This document shows positions 1-7,279 of a stretch of 12,433 bases of DNA, piece by piece. Below the pieces are notes generated by a model, which saw only the letters and a list, made by a program, of their open reading frames with translations, did no database searches and was not told the DNA's origin. The stretch is from Terriglobia bacterium (GTDB lineage: Bacteria > Acidobacteriota > Terriglobia > UBA7540), in assembly GCA_030049455.1 (NCBI GenBank), contig JASIKV010000085.1, positions 1 to 12,433 on the forward strand. The letters run 5' to 3'. Position numbers and translations under genes: made by a program. How positions within the stretch are numbered: position 1 is the stretch's first letter; every line of letters starts with the position of its first letter.

Positions 1-872
1 AGCGGCAAGCCGGTCCCCAGCCTTCCCGCCATCGCTACAAGATGGATGACGGCGTTCGTGGAACCCCCAATGGCGCTGAGGACGCGGATGGCGTTTTGGA
101 AGGCCGCCGGCGTCATGATTTGGCTGGGACGCAACTGCTCCTTCACCATTTCCACGCACCGCCGGCCGGCCAGCTCCGCGGCCACGCGGCGGCGCGAGTC
201 GTTGGCGGGAATGCTGGAAGCGCCCGAAGGCATCATGCCGAGCGCTTCCGAGAGAATCGCCATGGTTGACGCGGTGCCCATTTCGTTGCATGTCCCGTAC
301 GAGCAGGAAATACAGAGCTCCAGTTCCCTGAACTCCTCCTGCCCCAGCCTGCCGGAGCGATAATCATCCCAGTGAGTCCACAGGTCGGTGGCCGCGCCAA
401 TTTCCTGGCCTCGCCAATAGCCGGTTACCTTGGGGCCTGCGGACAACTGAATGGCGGGAATGTCGCAGCTCGCCGCCGCCATTAATTGCGCGGGCGTAGT
501 CTTGTCGCAGCCCGAGAGCAGGACCAGCCCGTCGATGGGGTTGGCGCGCACGGTCTCTTCGATGTCCATGGAAACCAGGTTGCGATAAGGCAGGTCCGAG
601 GGTTTAAGAAACTCTCCTCCCAAAGCCATGGTGGGAAACTCCAGGGGAACGCCCCCGCCCTCCGTCACCCCGCGCTTCACCATCTGAACGAGCTCCTTCA
701 GGCCCATTTCGCAGTTGTTGAATTCGCTCGCCGGGTTGCAAATGCCAATGATGGGCTTGCCGGCGGCCGATTGCGGGTCGAAACCCAGAGTCGACAGCAC
801 GCTGCGGTGCCGAAGGCCAACTTCGTCCTTGCGCAGAAACCATTCGTCACTGCGAAGTGGAACGCGGTCCAT
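1..872 (-). CDS. IlvD/Edd-family dehydratase, sugar-acid (L-arabinonate-dehydratase-like) branch, C-terminus outside window
   Basis: This frame is open from the start codon to the left edge and gives about 290 residues of a family normally near 570-590. IlvD/Edd enzymes are Fe-S dehydratases that remove water from dihydroxy acids or aldonic acids to give 2-keto(-3-deoxy) acids. Visible signatures are WFLRKDEVG near the N-terminus, GIC at 43-45, SMDIEE at 101-106, GCDKTTPA at 121-128 and GTCNEMGTAST at 193-203. Cys54, Cys122 and Cys195 have the spacing (68 and 73) that I recall for the cluster ligands Cys59/127/200 of Rhizobium L-arabinonate dehydratase, and Lys124 matches its carbamylated lysine. 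The WF(L)RKD opening and overall pattern fit the sugar-acid branch better than valine/isoleucine-pathway IlvD; the exact substrate cannot be told. Two adjacent ATGs exist (875 and 872). I chose 872 because AAGGAG lies 5 nt upstream. It follows the SDR stop by 19 bp, so the two are probably co-transcribed. Confidence 0.88.
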   Translation of the reverse strand, partial: MDRVPLRSDEWFLRKDEVGLRHRSVLSTLGFDPQSAAGKPIIGICNPASEFNNCEMGLKELVQMVKRGVTEGGGVPLEFPTMALGGEFLKPSDLPYRNLVSMDIEETVRANPIDGLVLLSGCDKTTPAQLMAAASCDIPAIQLSAGPKVTGYWRGQEIGAATDLWTHWDDYRSGRLGQEEFRELELCISCSYGTCNEMGTASTMAILSEALGMMPSGASSIPANDSRRRVAAELAGRRCVEMVKEQLRPSQIMTPAAFQNAIRVLSAIGGSTNAVIHLVAMAGRLGTGLP

Positions 873-877
873 CATTT

Positions 878-883
878 CTCCTT
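878..883 (-). promoter_or_regulatory. Ribosome binding site of the IlvD/Edd dehydratase
   Basis: AAGGAG on the minus strand lies 5 nt before the ATG at 872 but only 2 nt before the ATG at 875. This favours the second of the two tandem ATG codons as the start. Confidence 0.6.
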
Positions 884-891
884 GTCGCTTC

Positions 892-1641
892 TCACCCTCG
901 TCCCAGATAAGCCTGCTTCACCGGCAAAACAATGGCTTCCAGCATGTTTATATGGGCCGGAAGCGTGGCCATCAGAACGGCGACTTCGGCGATTTCCTTG
1001 ACTTGCATTTTGGGTTCGCGGATATAGTCCGTAATTCCGGTCACTGCGCCGACCTTTTCGTCGGAGATTTCCACCTGAGTGTTTCCCGGGTGCAGGCAGC
1101 AGGCCGAGATGCCGTGGGCGCGCCCCTCCAAAGCCGTGGACTGGGTCAGGCCCCAGATCCCGAATTTGCTCACCGCATACGCCCCGGAGTTGACACGCGG
1201 ACGCTGGGCAGAGATGCTGCCAATATTGATGATTCTTCCGCCGCCTTGCGCTTTCATGATGCGCAGCGCGGAACGAGTGCAAAGGAAGGGCCCGCGCAGG
1301 TTCGTCGAGATCACCTTGTCCCAGGTAGCTGCCGAAAGCTCCTCGAGCGCGCCTCCGTCCACCACTCCCGCATTGTTCACCAGGATGTCGACTCGCTGAA
1401 ACCGTTCCGCGGCGCCCGCAAACAATGCGATGACCTGCGCTTCATCGGTGATATCGGTGGGGATGGCAATCGCCTTGAATCCTGATTCCGTGAATTCTCG
1501 CACGGTCTGATTCAAGACTTCCGCCCTTCTTCCGGCGATGACCACTTGGGCCCCTTCCGCAGCCAGCCCTGCGGCTATGCCTTTACCGATGCCGCTTCCG
1601 CCGCCCGTAACGATCGCAATCTTGCCTTCGAGTTTCCCCAT
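892..1641 (-). CDS. Short-chain dehydrogenase/reductase (SDR), classical type
   Basis: A complete 249-aa classical SDR, a cytoplasmic NAD(P)-dependent alcohol/ketone oxidoreductase. The Rossmann glycine motif TGGGSGIG is at 12-19, followed by a basic pair (Arg38-Arg39) after the second strand that suggests NADP(H). NNAG is at 89-92 and the active-site set is Asn114, Ser142, Tyr155 and Lys159 (YAVSK). The C-terminal part (NMLEAIVLP, then a GRG end) replaces the fixed tail seen in FabG, so fatty-acid synthesis is unlikely. The start is supported by AGGAG 6 nt upstream. It sits 75 bp after the cyclase-family gene and 19 bp before the dehydratase, so a role in oxidising a sugar or sugar acid ahead of the dehydratase is plausible (inference). 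The substrate is unknown. Confidence 0.93.
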   Translation of the reverse strand: MGKLEGKIAIVTGGGSGIGKGIAAGLAAEGAQVVIAGRRAEVLNQTVREFTESGFKAIAIPTDITDEAQVIALFAGAAERFQRVDILVNNAGVVDGGALEELSAATWDKVISTNLRGPFLCTRSALRIMKAQGGGRIINIGSISAQRPRVNSGAYAVSKFGIWGLTQSTALEGRAHGISACCLHPGNTQVEISDEKVGAVTGITDYIREPKMQVKEIAEVAVLMATLPAHINMLEAIVLPVKQAYLGRG

Positions 1642-1647
1642 AACGGT

Positions 1648-1652
1648 CTCCT
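1648..1652 (-). promoter_or_regulatory. Ribosome binding site of the SDR gene
   Basis: AGGAG on the minus strand with a 6-nt spacer to the ATG at 1641. Confidence 0.6.
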
Positions 1653-1716
1653 GCGTCCCTCGGCGATTCCCGGCGTTTCTGTTCTGGCGTCCCGGCCGCT
1701 CCCCCCGAAGCGCTCA

Positions 1717-2673
1717 TCAGAGTATTGCAAGGGGATTGAAGGGGGAACCTGTGCCTCCGGGAAGAAACAGAGGGCACGCCACGACCATGAATTCCCAGCG
1801 GCCTTGCCGCTCGGCTACCTCCACCAAATCTTCAAACTGCAGGCTGTCGGCGCACGCCATTCCCATGGCCGCGATCTGGAGCGCATGAATGGGGTATGCC
1901 ACGCCTTCCACGTCGATGGGGACGGTCTCCCCGTCACCATCGGGAAAGAACGCGGCCACCTTGCGCTCATGAAGCAAGGTCATCGTGCTCGGGTGCAGGC
2001 CCGCCTGGCCATCCCCTTCATAACTGTTGTCCCACGCCCCCAGCTCGCGGCGCCGCCGGGAGTGGCCCGTGCGAAACAGAAAGATATCTCCCTCGCGCAA
2101 CCGGACGCCTTGGGCCTTCTCGGCTCTCTCCAATTCATCGACGGTCACCGCATGACCGGGCTCCAGCCATTTCACTCCGTATAAACGGGGAAGATCGAGC
2201 AGCACTCCCCGCCCCACGATGCCGTTGACGTAGGCCGTGATGTCCTGCCGCGCCGCCCCACGGGAAGTAACGATGCTGGTTGGCCGGTTGTTGTAAATCT
2301 GGCCCTTGTAGGCGACGTGACAGAGGGCATCGATGTGAGTGCGGCTATCACCGTGGATCTCCGTGCCCAGATAATCTCCAGCAAAGCGGGGTTCGCCGCG
2401 GGCCGGCAAGGGCAGGTCAAACATCTTGACCATGTGGTGGATCGAGGGCCGGGGATTATCAGGTCCGGCCACGGTGTTGAGGGGAAGCGACAACGTGACA
2501 CTTTGTCCGGAGCGAACCAACTGCGCTGCCGCGCGCACGTGCTCCGGGGTGATATAGTTTAGCGTCCCCCTTTCGTCCGCTTCTCCCCATCGCCCCCAGT
2601 TGCACACACTTCGGAAGAGATCCTCAAATTCCGCGCGGGAGAGAGAAGCGGGCGCATGCACTTTGTAATCCAC
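1717..2673 (-). CDS. Cyclase-family (kynurenine-formamidase-like) metal-dependent hydrolase
   Basis: A complete 318-aa protein with features of the cyclase family (the Pfam 'Cyclase' fold shared with bacterial arylformamidase). Near the N-terminus is WGRWGEADERGTLNYITPE (about 26-44), typical of the long subfamily. The metal-binding signature is HGDSRTHIDALCH at 107-119, with His107, His113, Asp115 and His119 as expected ligands. A C-terminal PGGTGSPFNPLAI stretch (about 305-317) is also characteristic. No signal peptide is seen, so it is probably cytoplasmic. Family members hydrolyse amides, lactones or related ring bonds. In this context opening a sugar lactone made by the SDR would fit, but that is inference. 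The start codon is GTG; a weak GAGG about 9 nt upstream is the only candidate ribosome site. The gene is 157 bp downstream of hydrolase A and 75 bp upstream of the SDR gene. Confidence 0.88.
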   Translation of the reverse strand: MDYKVHAPASLSRAEFEDLFRSVCNWGRWGEADERGTLNYITPEHVRAAAQLVRSGQSVTLSLPLNTVAGPDNPRPSIHHMVKMFDLPLPARGEPRFAGDYLGTEIHGDSRTHIDALCHVAYKGQIYNNRPTSIVTSRGAARQDITAYVNGIVGRGVLLDLPRLYGVKWLEPGHAVTVDELERAEKAQGVRLREGDIFLFRTGHSRRRRELGAWDNSYEGDGQAGLHPSTMTLLHERKVAAFFPDGDGETVPIDVEGVAYPIHALQIAAMGMACADSLQFEDLVEVAERQGRWEFMVVACPLFLPGGTGSPFNPLAIL

Positions 2674-2830
2674 TGGTTTTGCCTCTGGCCCGCTTGATTG
2701 CCCAGCTCAAAATTAGTTAGAGCGGCGGGATTGCTTGCGCGTTCGCCTCAAGCGGCAGTCTGGGGAGCTGGGAGCAGAAAAACAGTGATCCAACGGAGGT
2801 CGCTCTCCACAGAAAAGCGGCCGGGCCAGG

Positions 2831-4411
2831 TTACGTCACCAGCTTCAGATGGAGCACGGCCGGGCCCGCAAAAGGCGTGGGGAACGTCCTGACTCCTCCC
2901 CCCGGGATGGTTTTCCACGGGGAAGTGTCTCCAGTGGAGGTGTTGAACCATTCGGAAGTGAAAGCGCCAGGGGCGTCGGTCAAATTGACCGTGAACTCAC
3001 CCTTGTTACCGTCTTGAAATACCAGGTATTCCTGGCCCCGATTGGCCAGGGCGTAGTGGGTTTCCGACATATCGCCCCGGATGTCGGGCACCATGTGCGC
3101 CAAGTCAATTTTTTCGGACCATGTGCGTGTCTGTCCAATCGCCACGCGCGCCGAATCCTGCCAGGTCGGCGAAGGAGCAAAATCCTCCATCAGCAGGACG
3201 TTAAGCCCGCGGCAAAAACTCCTCCATACCCACACGTTATCGCCACAGGTGTGCCCGCAAAGGTGGTCGGTATCGTTTACAATGACCTTGCCAAGATAGT
3301 TGGGAGATGGATCCGAGAGGTAGTTGTAAGCTCCCTCAGCCGGATGGGGCGAGACCCAGTCCGCCGCGCTATTATAAAGAGTGGAGTTGTCGCCGGGCAC
3401 TTCCGAGGTCATGCCCACGGGATGCTGCTTGGCCTTTTGGGCTTCATATTGTTTCACGAAGCCGATGAAGTGATACTGCCAGGGGGTCGAGTAGGATCCG
3501 GCTTCATTGCATACCTCATATAAGACATTGTCGAGGTCGTTCACCGTGTCAATGACCTTGCGGACATAAGCTTCCTGCAAGGCCAGCACCTTTTTGCCGC
3601 CCTCGCTATCCTGCAATGTGTTGTAAGTCAGTCCGGCGCCGACATAACCGGAGCCCCCGTAGTGAGCGGTCCTCAGCCCTTCGATGTCTTCACCGGCGGA
3701 GGCGGGCAGGTGCAGAGGTTTTTCCGGCGGCAACAGGTCCAGCTTCGCATCCGCAAAGATTCCGTTAACATTGTTGGGACCGTTAAAGGGGTGGTAGGTC
3801 CAGGCGTTTGTATATTCCAGTTCCCAGCCTTCAAAAAGCATTACGGAGACGTAGAAGCCGCGTTCCCCCGCCGCGGAAACCCGCGCGCGCATTCGATCGA
3901 AGTATTCCGGGTCGAACTTCGTAAGATCGAATTTGGGCTTGCCGTCTCTTGCCAGGCCCGGCCCCGTGCGTGCCCAGGGGTGCGGCTGGCAATACTTAAC
4001 GGCGCCGCGCGGCTGGTCCTCGCCCCATTTTGGAACTTCCCAACGCCAAAGCCTGAAAAAATTGTGGTTGTAGCTTTGCAGAAATTTCAGGTGGGCATCG
4101 TAGTCAAAAATGGGTGGAGGGTCTTGATTCTCCGCGTTCAGCAGCCGAATCCCATTGTCCTGCATGTTCCACCACGAGTGCGAGCCGGCAAGGTAAATGG
4201 CCTTGCCGGAGCCATCCGTGAAGTAGCGGGGATTGGACTTCAGCACGGTCAGAGGTCCGGTGGCGGGCGGGCGGTGTGGCAGGGGGCCGGGAAGCTGAGG
4301 AGCCGCCAACCCCGGCCGCGCTACGCTGGATTGATCAGACAAAACCGCCAGAGCAGCGATGCCGCCAGCGGTCTTCGCCAAAAAATTCCTGCGATTGATG
4401 GTGCTATGCAT
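2831..4411 (-). CDS. Tat-exported glycoside-hydrolase-like protein (paralog A), TIM-barrel plus C-terminal beta-sandwich
   Basis: I place the start at the ATG at 4411 (526 aa), because residues 1-37 then form a twin-arginine signal (NRRNFLAK, an Ala/Leu-rich core, cleavage near GLAAPQ). A longer frame reaches 4525 but overlaps the upstream gene. The mature protein resembles the apiosidase-like/cellulase-like TIM-barrel superfamily: NPRYFTDGSGKAIYLAGSHSW (60-80), NFFRLWRWE (117-125), FYVSVMLFEGWE (186-197), VLYEVCNEAG (296-305), YNSAADW (346-352), NDTDH (379-383) and LLMEDF (406-411). Glu303 after Asn302 is the likely acid/base by analogy with clan-A glycosidases. Residues about 460-526 (EYLVF, EWFNTSTGD, FPTPFAGPAVLHL) look like a small beta-sandwich of the 'putative collagen-binding' type. 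It has about 35 extra residues (roughly 218-275) not found in paralogs B and C. No good Shine-Dalgarno precedes the start. It follows the PLP-enzyme gene by 19 bp. The substrate is unknown. Confidence 0.85.
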   Translation of the reverse strand: MHSTINRRNFLAKTAGGIAALAVLSDQSSVARPGLAAPQLPGPLPHRPPATGPLTVLKSNPRYFTDGSGKAIYLAGSHSWWNMQDNGIRLLNAENQDPPPIFDYDAHLKFLQSYNHNFFRLWRWEVPKWGEDQPRGAVKYCQPHPWARTGPGLARDGKPKFDLTKFDPEYFDRMRARVSAAGERGFYVSVMLFEGWELEYTNAWTYHPFNGPNNVNGIFADAKLDLLPPEKPLHLPASAGEDIEGLRTAHYGGSGYVGAGLTYNTLQDSEGGKKVLALQEAYVRKVIDTVNDLDNVLYEVCNEAGSYSTPWQYHFIGFVKQYEAQKAKQHPVGMTSEVPGDNSTLYNSAADWVSPHPAEGAYNYLSDPSPNYLGKVIVNDTDHLCGHTCGDNVWVWRSFCRGLNVLLMEDFAPSPTWQDSARVAIGQTRTWSEKIDLAHMVPDIRGDMSETHYALANRGQEYLVFQDGNKGEFTVNLTDAPGAFTSEWFNTSTGDTSPWKTIPGGGVRTFPTPFAGPAVLHLKLVT

Positions 4412-4430
4412 TGCGGGGTTCTGTGGCCGC

Positions 4431-5600
4431 CTAGCGCGCAATCGGAAATACCTCTTCCACCTTGCCGTTGCGGACTCCATAGACATATCGGTGGAGGTTG
4501 AGGGTCGGCTCGAGCGCCTGGACACAGACTTCGATTTTGTCCCCCACCTCGATGGAAACCGAAGGATCCCGAATATCCATCAGGATGTGCTCGATGTGCA
4601 GATTATTCACCCTCAAACCCGGCAGAGCTTTGATTTCGGGCAAACCGTTGACGGTGCCGATTGCCTTGACCCCTGCGTCGGCCACCAGCGTCTTCCGGGT
4701 GCTCTTACTGATCACCGTGGAGAGCACGGTTAAAGCCGGAACGAATTCGGCGGCGCACGGCTGATACCACCTGTCCATGAGCAGATAGGACCCCGCCTGG
4801 ACTTCCGTGACCCCCGGAAAGTTTGCGGCTTCAGCATAATCACTGGTGCCGCCACAGGTTGTGATTTCCACAGGAATGCCCTGTTCCTCAAGAAGCGCCC
4901 TGGTGTCCATGAGGAGCTGGAGGGCCTTGGAGGCGATACGTTGCTTCTCCGCTCCGGTTGGGAGGTGGATATGCCCCTCATATCCCATCAGTCCCCGAAA
5001 GCGCAGCCCGCTGGCAATCACGGCTTTGGCGAGAGCCACGGCGGGCGCTCCCGGCTGAACCCCGCAGCGTCCCAGGCGGACATCCAGGTCGATCACCACG
5101 TTGAGCTCGTGCGCACGGTTCCCGGCCTTCGCGGCCATCGCGGCCACCACCGAAGGATTATCGACGGCCACAATAACCGGCGCGCTGCGCGACAGCTCGA
5201 CAAAGCGCCCAATCGCGCCATCGCCCGCAATCTCGTTGGCGATCAGGACGTTCTCAATTCCCGCTTCGACGAGCAGTTCCGCATGTTCCAGTCGCGCACA
5301 GGTCATGCCCAATGCGCCGGCTTGAATCTGCCGGTAGGCCAGGGAAATTACCTGATGGGCCTTGAAATGCGGGCGGATTTTGGCCGGCTTGTCGCGGAAG
5401 AAATCGGACATGCGCCGGAGATTCCGCTCCATGATGTCCAGGTCCAACAGCAATGCCGGGGTGGGAAGGTCTTTCACCTTCTCTCCCTGCATCAACGAGG
5501 GCGGACCTTGGGAGAAAGCTACCAACTCGGTGGGTCCTTTGCTCCATCCTGGTGCGGCATTTGATGATGGGCTAATCTGCTGGTCTACTGAATTGCGCAT
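4431..5600 (-). CDS. PLP-dependent D-threonine-aldolase / D-serine-dehydratase-like (alanine-racemase-fold) enzyme
   Basis: The open frame gives 389 aa from the ATG at 5600. The core starts at DLPTPALLLDLDIMERN (44-60), the usual N-terminus of this family: an alanine-racemase-like PLP barrel followed by a D-serine-dehydratase-like domain. RPHFKAH (76-82) contains Lys80, the expected Schiff-base lysine. GYEGH (206-210), TTCGGTSDY (247-255) and EVQAGSY (266-272) are other family landmarks. Family members cleave D-threonine-type 3-hydroxy amino acids or dehydrate D-serine. The C-terminal metal site, usually HxC-P-T, reads ALE-P-T (363-367), so both usual ligands are absent and the reaction may differ. 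The 36-aa N-terminal extension is Ser/Pro-rich and looks like the tail of a signal peptide whose first part lies upstream in another frame (see 5606..5677). An in-frame ATG at 5492 would give a 353-aa cytoplasmic form. It is 19 bp upstream of hydrolase A. Confidence 0.8.
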   Translation of the reverse strand: MRNSVDQQISPSSNAAPGWSKGPTELVAFSQGPPSLMQGEKVKDLPTPALLLDLDIMERNLRRMSDFFRDKPAKIRPHFKAHQVISLAYRQIQAGALGMTCARLEHAELLVEAGIENVLIANEIAGDGAIGRFVELSRSAPVIVAVDNPSVVAAMAAKAGNRAHELNVVIDLDVRLGRCGVQPGAPAVALAKAVIASGLRFRGLMGYEGHIHLPTGAEKQRIASKALQLLMDTRALLEEQGIPVEITTCGGTSDYAEAANFPGVTEVQAGSYLLMDRWYQPCAAEFVPALTVLSTVISKSTRKTLVADAGVKAIGTVNGLPEIKALPGLRVNNLHIEHILMDIRDPSVSIEVGDKIEVCVQALEPTLNLHRYVYGVRNGKVEEVFPIAR

Positions 5601-5605
5601 GACGC

Positions 5606-5677
5606 CTATCCCACCCTGACGGCCGCAATGGCCGCCCCAGCCCGGACGTTATCTGCGAGAAATTTCCGCCGGTTCAT
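5606..5677 (-). pseudogene. Out-of-frame Tat signal peptide belonging to the downstream PLP enzyme
   Basis: From the ATG at 5677 the minus strand encodes MNRRKFLADNVRAGAAIAAV and a few more residues, then TAG at 5606-5608 (23 codons). NRRKFLA is a clear twin-arginine motif followed by an Ala-rich stretch, and AAGGA lies 3 nt before the ATG. The downstream PLP-enzyme frame is open across most of this stretch, up to a stop at about 5649-5651. One extra base, for example a fourth G in the GGG run at 5610-5612, would join the signal directly to the enzyme and give about 415 aa. Either the assembly lost a base, or the gene carries a real single-base deletion and is translated only from an internal start. 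Confidence 0.7.
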
Positions 5678-5725
5678 GGGTCCTTTTTTAATTGAGTGCG
5701 TATTCGGCCTTCCTTCGATCAAGGG

Positions 5726-7270
5726 TCAACGCCCTCCCGAAGTCGCGTGGCCGGCCGTATCCACCAAGTATAACACCGCGTCGCCGCTGAAGGGCGGAGT
5801 GAACGATTGCGCCGGCGACCCGGCGGACACCGTCGCGCCCGCGGTCTCCGTGCCGGTCGCGGGGTCGATCCAATCGACGGCTAATTCCCTGTCGCTCGAC
5901 ATGGCCGAGACGTCCACCGTAAAGGTACCGCCGGCCGGGGCGTAAACCACGTACTCGGCCCCCTGCGAAGGCGTCTGGGCAAGGCAGAAACCCGTGGAGC
6001 TCAAGGTATCGCGCGGCGCCATGCGCGCCAGATTCACTTTTCCGGAACACCTTCGAATGTAGCCGAGGTTGTCCCGCAGGTTGTTCCAGCGCGCGTCGGG
6101 TTCGCGGCAGATATCATGGGTGGGCGAGAGGCACAGGTTGCGGCGCTCGTGCGGCCAATAGACCTCGTAGGGGTCCATAAACAGCACTTGATTGCCGGTG
6201 GTAAAGTTCTCCCACGCGTAGTTACGGTTCTCCTGCGGCGTCTGCCTCCAGATCCAATAGTAGGTATGATCGCTGTCGTTCACGTTGACTTTGCAGGCGG
6301 GTTTGCCGGCGCCGCAGGAAGACGCGGGCGAAACAATCACCGAGGGCGCCACCCAGTCGGCGTCGGAGTTATAGAGTACGGAGTCCCACGACGAAATCAG
6401 CGCCGCATACCCAATGGGATGGCGATGCGGCTTCGTCGCTTCATAGGCTCGAATGTGGGCTATCTGGTGGGCATTCCACCACGCCGAACTGCTGGGCGCT
6501 TCTTCGGAGACAATCCAAAGCACGTTGGGCAGAGCGTTGAGCGTGTCGATGACCTTTTCCACGTACGCATCCTGAAACTTGGTTATGGCGTTGGGCGCGG
6601 TCATGCTGACCGCGTTGATGCCCTGCTTTCCCCGGACGTAGCCATCGTCTACGCCATTGAGGTTGTTCGCTCCGGTCAGGGGATAGCCATCGCTCGGGCA
6701 GCGAAAGATGTTGAGGAACTCACCGGTAAATAAATACACGCCCGCGTAGACGCCGGCGTCGTTCAGCGCCTGGACGCGGCTCCGCAAGCGGTCGAAGAAA
6801 TCTTGATTAAACCTGGTGAGGTCAAATTTCGGCTTGCCGTCCGTCGCCATCCCCGGGCCCGTCCGCGCCCAGGGAAGTGGGGTAACCGTAAAATCCAAGG
6901 GCGGTTCGGCGTAGGGCAGGCCACAGAATTTGGGCATCTCCACCGTCCACAAGAGGGTGAAATTATGTCCGTGGGCGAGGAGGAACTTTACAAAAGCGTC
7001 AAAGTCCAAAGCCTGCACCGATCCTTCCGTCCCCCAATCTTGGAACGTGTTCCAGGTCTGCGAGCCGTTTAGAATGAGAGGATGCCCCCCCGCGTCCTGA
7101 AAATAGTGCGGGTTGCTGGAGACCGTAAGTGGCCCGAGGATGGGAGGATTTGCGGGTTCGGCCGCGAAGAGCAGGCTCGAAACGTCGCACAAGGCCAAAA
7201 GGGTAATGGCGCAGACCAAAGCGACCCGGCAAACGCCGGCACTTCGCCTGCGAAAAACAGGGCCACCCAT
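5726..7270 (-). CDS. Sec-secreted glycoside-hydrolase-like protein (paralog B)
   Basis: A 514-aa paralog of A and C. I chose the ATG at 7270 (GAGAGGA just upstream) because it starts directly at a Sec signal: basic FRRR, then VALVCAITLLALC, cleavage near FAAEPA at about 36-40. A GTG at 7327 would add 19 residues with no signal value. Landmarks with this numbering: NPHYFQD (53-59), HNFTLLWTVEMP (102-113), VYAGVYLFTGE (174-184), VLWIVSEEAP (250-259), LYNSDADW (299-306), NDSDH (331-335), WENF (353-356) and FMDPYEVYW (364-372). The C-terminal beta-sandwich (about 437-507) has EYVVYAPAGGTFTV and FTPPFSGDAVLYL. The residue before the presumed acid/base Glu257 is Glu256, not the Asn of A and C, so catalysis may be altered. 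The gene is 265 bp after the receptor gene and 48 bp before the Tat-signal start. Function beyond a secreted carbohydrate-active-enzyme-like protein is unknown. Confidence 0.84.
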   Translation of the reverse strand: MGGPVFRRRSAGVCRVALVCAITLLALCDVSSLLFAAEPANPPILGPLTVSSNPHYFQDAGGHPLILNGSQTWNTFQDWGTEGSVQALDFDAFVKFLLAHGHNFTLLWTVEMPKFCGLPYAEPPLDFTVTPLPWARTGPGMATDGKPKFDLTRFNQDFFDRLRSRVQALNDAGVYAGVYLFTGEFLNIFRCPSDGYPLTGANNLNGVDDGYVRGKQGINAVSMTAPNAITKFQDAYVEKVIDTLNALPNVLWIVSEEAPSSSAWWNAHQIAHIRAYEATKPHRHPIGYAALISSWDSVLYNSDADWVAPSVIVSPASSCGAGKPACKVNVNDSDHTYYWIWRQTPQENRNYAWENFTTGNQVLFMDPYEVYWPHERRNLCLSPTHDICREPDARWNNLRDNLGYIRRCSGKVNLARMAPRDTLSSTGFCLAQTPSQGAEYVVYAPAGGTFTVDVSAMSSDRELAVDWIDPATGTETAGATVSAGSPAQSFTPPFSGDAVLYLVDTAGHATSGGR

Positions 7271-7274
7271 AATT

Positions 7275-7279
7275 CCTCT
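7275..7279 (-). promoter_or_regulatory. Ribosome binding site of paralog B
   Basis: AGAGG (within GAGAGGA) on the minus strand, 4 nt before the ATG at 7270. It supports this start over the upstream GTG at 7327. Confidence 0.45.

Noticed and set aside
580..620. Apparent frame break in the IlvD/Edd dehydratase after GGEFLKPSDL
   Set aside because: On re-reading the bases carefully the frame continues as PYRNLVSMDIEE, matching the family. The break was a reading error.
715..1485. Long plus-strand open frame of 256 aa opposite the SDR and dehydratase genes
   Set aside because: It lies antisense to two confidently identified genes, spans their junction and shows no family motif. High GC makes such shadow frames common.
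1546..2184. Plus-strand open frame of 212 aa opposite the SDR start and the cyclase-family gene
   Set aside because: It is antisense to genes with clear catalytic motifs and its composition looks random.
3662..4501. Plus-strand open frame of 279 aa opposite hydrolase A
   Set aside because: The minus strand encodes a conserved protein with two paralogs in the same window. The plus-strand product resembles nothing.
4412..4525. 38-aa N-terminal extension of hydrolase A starting at 4525
   Set aside because: It overlaps the end of the PLP-enzyme gene and would bury the Tat signal 38 residues inside the protein. The ATG at 4411 is far more likely.
4941..5564. Plus-strand open frame of 207 aa opposite the PLP enzyme
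   Set aside because: It is a shadow of a conserved PLP-barrel gene, with no recognisable domain or ribosome site.
5606..5620. Programmed -1 ribosomal frameshift joining the Tat signal to the PLP enzyme
   Set aside because: The direction is right, but no canonical X-XXY-YYZ slippery heptamer is seen at the junction, so an indel or an assembly error is the simpler reading.
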